The translations under genes were made by a program, and so were the position numbers. From Ipomoea triloba (lineage: Eukaryota; Streptophyta; Magnoliopsida; Solanales; Convolvulaceae): a stretch of DNA of 64,000 bases. Of the stretch, positions 57,303 through 64,000 are shown in pieces. A model generated the notes under the pieces. That model worked only from the letters and a program-made list of their open reading frames with translations. It was not told where the DNA came from and did not search any database. Location of the stretch: NCBI RefSeq assembly GCF_003576645.1, contig NC_044916.1, positions 16,689,334 to 16,753,333 on the forward strand, in the 5' to 3' direction. Positions within the stretch are counted from its first letter, which is position 1, and every line of letters starts with the position of its first letter.

Positions 57303-58085
57303 TAGTAGATATTCTATCATCATCTTAATCAATACTCAAAAAAAAAAAAAAAAAAAAAAAAAAAACCAAATCATCAAGAATCAAAACTACCGAAATTGAA
57401 AATGAATTTGGTGAGAAGAAAAACAATACCTGTAAATGGATTCTAATTGTAATGAGGAAGAAGAAAAGAAATGGATTGAAACATTTGTTGAAACCAATTG
57501 ATTTTAAGAGAAAGAAGAGCTGCCGAAGATTTGTGAGGCCTTCTCATATTTAGAGATATAAAGAGAGAGACTAAGTTCTGGAATGAAAACAAGATGAAAT
57601 AGCTCTTCACATCATAATTAGGCTCTTGGCTGGATGGCGGAGACAAAGCATGATCAGAAATGGAGTGATTGATTGATTTGGAAATAAAAATGGAGTAGCA
57701 GGTTGCACATGGTCTATTTTACTGCCTAAATCAAGGCTAATGCACATATATATTCAGCTCAAAAGAGAGAGAGATAGTCTTGGAAGGGATATAGGAGGAG
57801 AAAGGGGAATGACTAAATCATCTCATTATTATCATCAAACTTAAATAGGAATTATGAAGGGAAATTGTCATTAGTGCAGGATTTGTTACCTCCAAATCAA
57901 AATCATCATCAATATAATTTGATTATCATATTTGTCTATAAACATGTACAAAATATATTATAGTATAATATATATAAATATATATACAGACATGCAGTAG
58001 AGATTAGAGTGACTGAATGTGTCTGCCGAAAGAAAAATGACAGAAAATTGATCTAGATTCCAAATATATTTGGGAGATTTAGGTA
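57303..58085. other. Intergenic, with a 27-A run
   Basis: An A run at about 57338-57365. Minus-strand reading of 57443-57646 is open but has no recognisable motif. An AAAGAGAGAGAGA patch lies near 57763. Could be a promoter/leader region on the minus strand (TATATATTCAGC near 57748), but nothing is certain. Confidence 0.4.
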
Positions 58086-58523
58086 AGGTATTTTAATACC
58101 AAAATTTTCAGATATGAAGTTCATCAAGTCTACAACCTACATAAAAAAATTTCATAATGATCCAATGAGTAAAAGTATGGTTTTCAAATTTTTTTTTTCA
58201 AAACTGGTCCAGAGAAAACAAATTCCGGATAGCACATTGCCAAATGCAAAAAAGTAATTTTCTGTATATTTTTAAGCTCCAAATGACCCAAAAGTTTTAT
58301 GGATATCAAGTACTATAAGTTGAGGCTCTACCATAAAAATTTCAAGTGAAAAAGAGTTCGCAAAGTATTTTTACCGGCTCAATCTTTCACCAAGCTGAAA
58401 TTTTCTGAAAATGAATGGTTAGAATTTTTATTTTTTTTGCTAAAATTGAATTTTGTAACAAAAATAGTGACGGACAAAAATTATTTGTATCAATATTGGT
58501 GACGAAATTTTTGGGTGTCACAA
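58086..58523 (+). mobile_element. Gypsy-type LTR fragment related to the LTR at 1-2027
   Basis: 58086-58400 aligns with 1-310 (for example TTCAAAACTGGTCCAGAGA and ATTTTTACCGGCTCAATCTT). It then runs to GGGTGTCACA at 58523, skipping the ORF-bearing part of the other copy. Confidence 0.7.
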
Positions 58524-59430
58524 TTAAAATAAAGAATGGAATGATAATTCAAGTTCAAAAAGCAATAATAAAATAACAAAGAATATCAAGTATTAAATAA
58601 AAGGAATCAATGGAAAATGGTATCCAAACCCAATGCATAATTTCAGAATTGCTTCAAAGAAATGATGATTGAAATAAAGTGTGAATCCTTTTATCCTACA
58701 CCAAATTGGTTATGGTTATTAACAAGCTCTAACAACCTATCTTTCTTTCCTTTGTCGGTAATCAAAATAGACTTTTCAATTACTTCCTTAGCTAATAAAC
58801 AATCCTAAACAAGCTTTTAGGATTTAATTTACTATCAGCATTTAACAAGCTCTAACAACCTATCTTTCTTTTACTTGGTCGGTAACCAAAACAGACTCTT
58901 TAATTACTTCCCTAGCTTATAAACAATCTTAAACAAGCTCTTAGGATTTAATTTACTATCAGCATTACAAATAAGAAAGACTACCAATTCTAGCCAACAA
59001 ACTCGCAAGCTTGGTCAATTTAAACTAGATTATATATCTCCATAACATATATTGAAATTCTATTTTATAATCAACTATGTTATTTTACCACTAAGGTTTA
59101 GAACACTTAAACAATTACAGATTCAAGAATTCTAAATGGCAATCTACTGCATTGAAAATTCAACAAAGGATCTTTTTTGTACAATTAATCAAAACAATAA
59201 TATCATGATAATAGAAAATATATATAATAGTGTAGCATAAAAGAAAATTAAATTAGATCTCACAATTCTAGAGGAACGAAAACTTCAATTATTCTTGGAT
59301 TGGAAAATAAACTTAGCAGTACATAATGAAAGGTTTACAGAGAAAAAGAAAGAATAAAACTATTCGGTGAAATTTGATTGATCCTTCTATTGAAAACTCA
59401 TCCCTATTTATACTAGTTCAGACTCCATAA
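58524..59430 (-). mobile_element. Gypsy (Tat-like) LTR piece with 122-bp duplication
   Basis: The composition and the TCTATCAACAAGCTC-type phrases resemble the LTR at 10362-11632, with a TATA-like box near 59410 in the minus orientation. Boundaries are not resolved. Confidence 0.4.
58721..58965 (+). repeat. Tandem duplication, two units of about 122 bp
   Basis: AACAAGCTCTAACAACCTAT starts both units (58721, 58843). Both end near TTTACTATCAGCATT. Confidence 0.9.
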
Positions 59431-59499
59431 TCAGCTTAAAATAGCCGTAATTTTCCTAACATCCACAAATTAAATTCACATCTTTGACCGATATCTATG

Positions 59500-59665
59500 A
59501 GAAAAAAAATGAAGACCAACCGATAAATCGATGACCGATAATCGAACTGATCAAAAATTTTAGTTTTCGGTCGGTTATCGGTTATGACCTTAAAAAATTT
59601 CGGTCATTTTGATTTTTTGGTCGGTTATCAGTGTTGGGCTAATAACCCAAAAAAAAAAAAAAAAC
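59500..59665. repeat. CGGTCGGTTATCGGTT-type repeat scrap
   Basis: Alternating CCGATAATCG and CGGTCGGTTATCGG motifs, like the fragment at 17243-17408. Likely part of an hAT-like MITE. Confidence 0.4.
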
Positions 59666-59756
59666 TGATCGAAAAATTGATGAAGAACCCCACACATTTT
59701 AAGACATTTTAACCTAGCCCATTAGTTTACTGTTAGCCCAAAATATAAAATAACCT

Positions 59757-59905
59757 AACAACCAAGTTACTCCCTCACGTGGGAGGTTGTGGGTTCGAGC
59801 CTCAGTGGAGACACTATTAACTCTTTGTGCTTCATAGGTTGAGAAATTAGTTATGAATAGATATTGCATTGTAATATATAGAGTCAGTTGTATTAAAAAA
59901 AAAGT
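59757..59905 (+). mobile_element. SINE copy, 5' truncated
   Basis: GGGAGGTTGTGGGTTCGAGC then CTCAGTGGAGACA (box B), the body TTGTGCTTCATAGGTTGAG, and ending in TTGTATTAAAAAAAAAG. Same family as 20076-20228; the head with box A is missing. Confidence 0.75.
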
Positions 59906-60199
59906 AGCTAAGTCGTAAACTAGACCATGATTCCCTCCGGTCTCTTCGGTTCACTATCTTCATTCTTTACTCTTCAGAAGTTCAAAATTCAGACTTCCTA
60001 TTGCCCTGCTCTACACTGTTCGCCAGTCGAGACTTCGCCTTAGATTGCTCTACCTGCTCTTTATGAGTTCATCGTTCGCGACTTCGCTTTGTGACTTCAG
60101 TCGCGTTGCGCTGCTGCTTGCTCTATGCGATGGAAGTTGTATTTTTAGTGAGTTGTTTAGTGAGTGTCGTCCTCTGATATAGGGATGGCTAGACAAGAC

Positions 60200-60885
60200 T
60201 TGAGTTGCAAGGGATTAAACATAAAATCATTAAGTGTTTGAAAGCTAACCAAAATGGAATATTTGTTTCAATAGAGACAATTATAAAACAAGTAAATGAT
60301 TGAGTAATAGGCAATGATAAAAGAGAGGACTTAGATCAAATAACAATGTACAAATGCTTCTTAGTGTTCTAACGTTCTAGGCTAAACAATGTTCAACAAT
60401 GAAAGTGAGGGAGTATAGTCAGTGCCAATGCCACTCTCGTGGACCTCGGACTATCATCAAAGTTCCAATCCCATTCTCGATCATAACAATTAGAATAGGT
60501 GAGGCAATTGATTAAACACCTTGTGTGCATAAACCCTTCCAACTCCCCTTTCTCGAGGGTAAGTTAGAAATGTGAAAGGTTTGGCTATGGTGAATCTCGA
60601 TTCTCATAGGTGAAACACCAATTCCATTAATCTCTTGCAAAGTTGGGCCCTAACCAAACAACAGTCAAACAATTCCCTAATTTCACAATCACATTCGTTT
60701 TGGAGGCATTGCAAAACCTAGATTTGGCAATTCAATTCATGTTGACATTCATAGAAAGCAATTTAATCTAAATCCTTTGGATTTAACTACTCATAGTGAA
60801 ATTGATAAACTAAAAGCAATTGAAATAATATGCAATGAATTCAAGTTCAAAAGTAATTTGTGAAATGAGAAAGTACATTGCAATT
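60200..60885 (-). mobile_element. Gypsy-type LTR-like repeat, unresolved
   Basis: A-rich text with CTCTCGTGGACCTCGG and CCATTCTCGATCATAAC phrases, characteristic of untranslated/LTR regions of plant gypsy elements. No ORF. Boundaries unclear. Confidence 0.35.
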
Positions 60886-60889
60886 AGGG

Positions 60890-61228
60890 TTTCGATTTTA
60901 GAGTTTTATGATTGATTTTTTTATTTGGTCAAAAGTGATTCACTTTTTACTGCTTAAGGTCTAATATTTATGGTTTAGATTTAAAATTTAACTTTTTCGT
61001 TGATTTTATAAAATTTACCAAGTTTGTATATTTCGTTGTTAAAGATTGCATATTTAAGTGTTAAAGTTTGCACAGTGGAGTTGATGATAATTACGAAAAC
61101 TTTATAATATTTATGAAAATGACTCCGTTCATTTTTTATTTCATTTCCCATCCTTAAGATCTTGTAGATCAAATGTTTAGATTTATCCACAAGTTTCTCA
61201 TATGGTGAGTGGTTCTCATATGATTAGG

Positions 61229-61232
<4 letters not shown>
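60890..61232 (-). mobile_element. (TA)n-clan element, family V, copy 2 (inverted, partial)
   Basis: Read on the minus strand from the TA tract: CATATGAGAACCACTCACCA..., then TTTTCGTAATTATCATCAAC, CACTGTGCAAACTTTAACAC and AAACTCTAAAATCGAAACCC. Each block matches family V copy 1 (18097-18225) in order, so this is the same family. Confidence 0.75.

Positions 61233-61282
<50 letters not shown>
61233..61282. repeat. (TA)n tract between two elements
   Basis: 50 bases of TA shared as the border of the family V copy on the left and the family VI element on the right. Confidence 0.97.
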
Positions 61283-61284
<2 letters not shown>

Positions 61285-64000
61285 CCCCTATTCACATGAG
61301 GACACTTTATATTGAGGAATATGAGGTCTAATCTTAACTATCCAATATCATGAAATTAATGGTAAAGATTACAATGTGATATGGTATCATATCAGGCCAC
61401 AATAATGGTAAGAAGGGTAAAGAAGAGATTTTAGCTTTGGTAGTAATTCAGGTAGGATTAATATTTACAAACTTAGCATTTCAGGATCACTATTATTAAG
61501 GAATGAATTGAGTTTTACCAAGGAACATTGTAGTGTCTGGCAGCAATAAACGTGAAAGGAAATACGGAGCATAAATCAAAACAATTGGAGTCTGGTAACA
61601 TCTTATAGTATTCATTAAATTGTTATACTGATATTACAAATATATACATATATCTTGGGAGTTCATTACAAATAAGTTGTGTGCCATCCTAATAAAAATT
61701 GTATGCCCTGCAATAGAATACCGTGTGCCCGTTAGTTCAAAACTGTTAGATTTAAAACTGTTGGCGAAATGAACACATTACATTCACGAATAATCCATTA
61801 CAATTTTTATTAAGTATTGATTATAAGCATCACTCCATCCGTGTGTATATATGTTGTGCCACTGCATGGTTAGTATAACAAATTTAATTTCACTCAAGCA
61901 CTACACACTTAAGAAATTGGTGAAATGTTACATGAAATAGGACTCAAAAGTGGGTTTGGGAAAACATGAAAGTATTAAAGGCATTAGTAATAATTTAATA
62001 CCAGAAAATCACATATATATAGTTGTGAGCGAATATATAATTTAGTGCGTGCCAATTATCGGTCAATTGTTTGCCAATGTATGAAGCAGAAACAGTTTGA
62101 ATGAAATATAAATGGAGGTCTGGTATTACAGTTTCTGGTAAAGTGTGTGCCATTGTTTGGTTAAATGTGTGCCAACATTTGATAAGTTGTATGCCATCTA
62201 TGTTATAGGGTGCGGTTTAAAAACCCTATGTACACCACTATGCACAATTTGTACATAATAATAGTAGATTTTGTAATTACTATAGTTATAATTTAAACAA
62301 AATGGCAGCGGACATTTTTTTAGATTTATGAATATAAAGACGAGTGGAAAGCCGAATTATATAGTCATAAATGTGTATAGCGTGTGCACCATCATATTGG
62401 AAGTGTAACTTCAAGCATAAAGAAATGCATATTTTAGATGAAAAAAAAATATGGAATTCGTATTTATGAGTTACAATTCAAAAATGACAACAAAGTTTTT
62501 ACGAAATATAAAATGAGGTCCTATTGTTAGCCAAGGTAATAGCCAAGGTGGCATCCTAACTCTAACAGTAGGAAACTTTTCCCGCTCCTCCGCGATTAAA
62601 TCAGTATCCGGGGCATCACAAAGAGGGTCCCGCTGCATCCTTGCTAAGAAAGGAACTGGACCTTCAACAAACTCGTCATCATCATACGGCAATTGGGACG
62701 CACACCCCACCGAAGGAGCAGTCCTAACCTTTTTTGCTGCAACCAAGAAATAGTTGGAATATGAAAGAGATAACAAGCAATAGACTACATAAAAAAGTAA
62801 CAAAAAAATCCACCACTATACATCTATAAAAATAAAAAAAACACTAGACAACCAAGCTAAACTAGTGTAGACAACCAACTAAACAACAAATTAACTATAC
62901 AAAAAAAGCCACCCGTAGGCACACAACAATTCTAACTCGTGCACACGAAGACCTCCAATTGGGCAGACAACACAGAAAAAAAAAAAAAAAAAACAATCGC
63001 ACTGCCATACATATACAAAAATCCAAAAAAAAAAAAAAACAAAAAACTATACAACCAAACTAATCAAGAATACAAAGCACATTCAAGAACTAATCAAGAA
63101 TACAAAGCACATTCAACAACCAAAAATTCAAACCCTTAGCGACCTAGCATTTTAATACAAAAAAAAAACAATATTATTGATTTCCACCAAAACACTACCA
63201 GGAACATAACCATCCACATAGTGCACACAATTAAAGACCCTTGGCACACAACATTCATCACAACGACAACCCCCACATTTAAAAACCACAATGACAACTC
63301 TTAATATTCAGTATTACAAACACAACTATATGTTAAAAAAAATTACAATCTCAAGCTAATTATTTAAAAAAATATTGTGTTCCCTAATTAGGGTTGCTAT
63401 TAACATGCAGTTGAAAATATGAACAGATTTGAATTTCTCCCCACCGCTAAAACATATATAGTCAAGCATACACTGTTCCCTAGATTGGCACACAATTAAA
63501 CTAGCAAAAATCCACCAGATATAATAAAAGAGATTCCAGTAAAAAGAAACTATAATAACTATAATGAGAAATACGCATGCACCGATTATATGCATCACCA
63601 TATTGTTAATTTTAAGAGGTTCTAATCCTTTGGTGGAAAAACCCCCTTGTCACACAACATTATGAAAAGATAAATCACGAAAGAATGCACAGAAAATAAC
63701 CAAGAACCACGAAAGAATCAATAAAAAAGAGAAAAAGAAAAGAAAAGAAAAACAGAATGCCCAGCAAACCCTACCGGAAAACACCATCTCCAACCACAAC
63801 CACGAAAGAATCATTAAAAAAAACTGCATTATGAAACAAACAACTAAAAACCCCCCCAAACTCTCAAAACCTCACCACTACTGGCAACAACACACCAAGA
63901 ACCTACCGGAAAACACCATCACCAACTACAAAACACAAAAGAAACATTAAAAAATTGGAATTTGACCAGAAAACCACAAAAAAAAAAAAAAAAAAAAAAC
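61283..64000. mobile_element. (TA)n-bounded element, family VI, left part (runs off the window)
   Basis: Starts GGCCCCTATTCACATGAGGA right after (TA)n. The plan resembles family III (GGGGCTGGATCCAATGAGAC). Its interior has GTGTGCC repeats (about 61679-62200) and, further right, an A-rich region with GGCACACAA and CCGGAAAACACCATC phrases. It carries a coding-like piece at 62529-62735. The right end is not in the window. Confidence 0.5.
62529..62735 (-). pseudogene. Unrecognised captured exon
   Basis: Preceded on the minus strand by TTCTTGGTTGCAG (splice acceptor). The frame reads KKVRTAPSVGCASQLPYDDD, FVEGPVPFLARMQRDPLCDA and EEREKFPTVRVRMPPWLLPW. The base composition is balanced and coding-like, in contrast to its surroundings. 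There is no start codon. Parent gene unknown. Confidence 0.45.

Noticed and set aside
63356..63859. Hydrophobic minus-strand frames near the window end
   Set aside because: Low-complexity Phe/Leu/Ile text from A-rich DNA; no supporting motif.

Overview
This is a stretch of an AT-rich flowering-plant nuclear genome. Plant L1-type LINE, Ty1/copia and Athila-like elements, tRNA-derived SINEs, Helitrons, CACTA, Mutator-like and hAT-like MITEs and a plant-type short-chain dehydrogenase all point to an angiosperm. A lamiid asterid is possible, because CACTA elements loaded with host gene pieces are well known from morning glory, but the species cannot be read from the window. The assembly is imperfect: there are four N runs, a 1,081-base G run and a 147-base C run, both with duplicated flanks.

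Only one intact host gene is visible: a two-exon short-chain dehydrogenase/reductase on the minus strand at 31481-32784. Nearly everything else is transposon, usually nested.

1-2.0 kb is the end of a Ty3/gypsy-type LTR carrying a small proline/acid-rich ORF. 2.3-4.2 kb is a tandemly duplicated segment; each copy ends in a (TA)n tract from which a different repeat element starts. 4.2-12 kb is a composite: a (TA)n-bounded element with degenerate terminal inverted repeats, holding a 5.5-kb CACTA element (4404-9934) that carries pieces of three unrelated host genes (galacturonosyltransferase-like, DEK-like, poly(A)-binding protein) and a Mutator-type MITE with a perfect 9-bp target duplication. 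12-19.5 kb is a chain of (TA)n-bounded elements of at least five kinds. They share a plan: (TA)n, inverted ends, a subterminal A-run followed by a GGTGGCATTTTCGTAA-like block, and arrays of short repeats with a GTGCA-like core. This clan is the most interesting thing here. It recurs at 27.3 kb, 60.9 kb and 61.3 kb to the end.

19.5-27.3 kb is a long-inverted-repeat element interrupted by a SINE and by a complete but decayed Ty1/copia retrotransposon (20302-26776, target duplication TCTCC). 28-29 kb is the poly-G artefact. 29.3-31 kb has a GTGGACC-ended repeat with a 111-bp tandem array and an hAT-like MITE. 33322-44026 is a full-length plant LINE bounded by a 16-bp target duplication. It was interrupted by a gypsy-type LTR element (34788-37550, GGAGC duplication) and a SIRE-like solo LTR (39799-41059, CCTCT duplication), and is damaged by a gap. 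44-49 kb has MITEs, a small solo LTR, a hairpin repeat and a Helitron. 49.3-53 kb holds a minus-strand Athila-like remnant. 53.5-60.9 kb has SINEs, two Mutator-type MITEs, a second Helitron and gypsy LTR pieces.

The insertions give a relative order: the LINE is older than the two LTR elements inside it, the long-TIR element is older than the SINE and copia inside it, and the CACTA is older than its MITE. All identities are from reading motifs and repeats by eye; no database search was possible.
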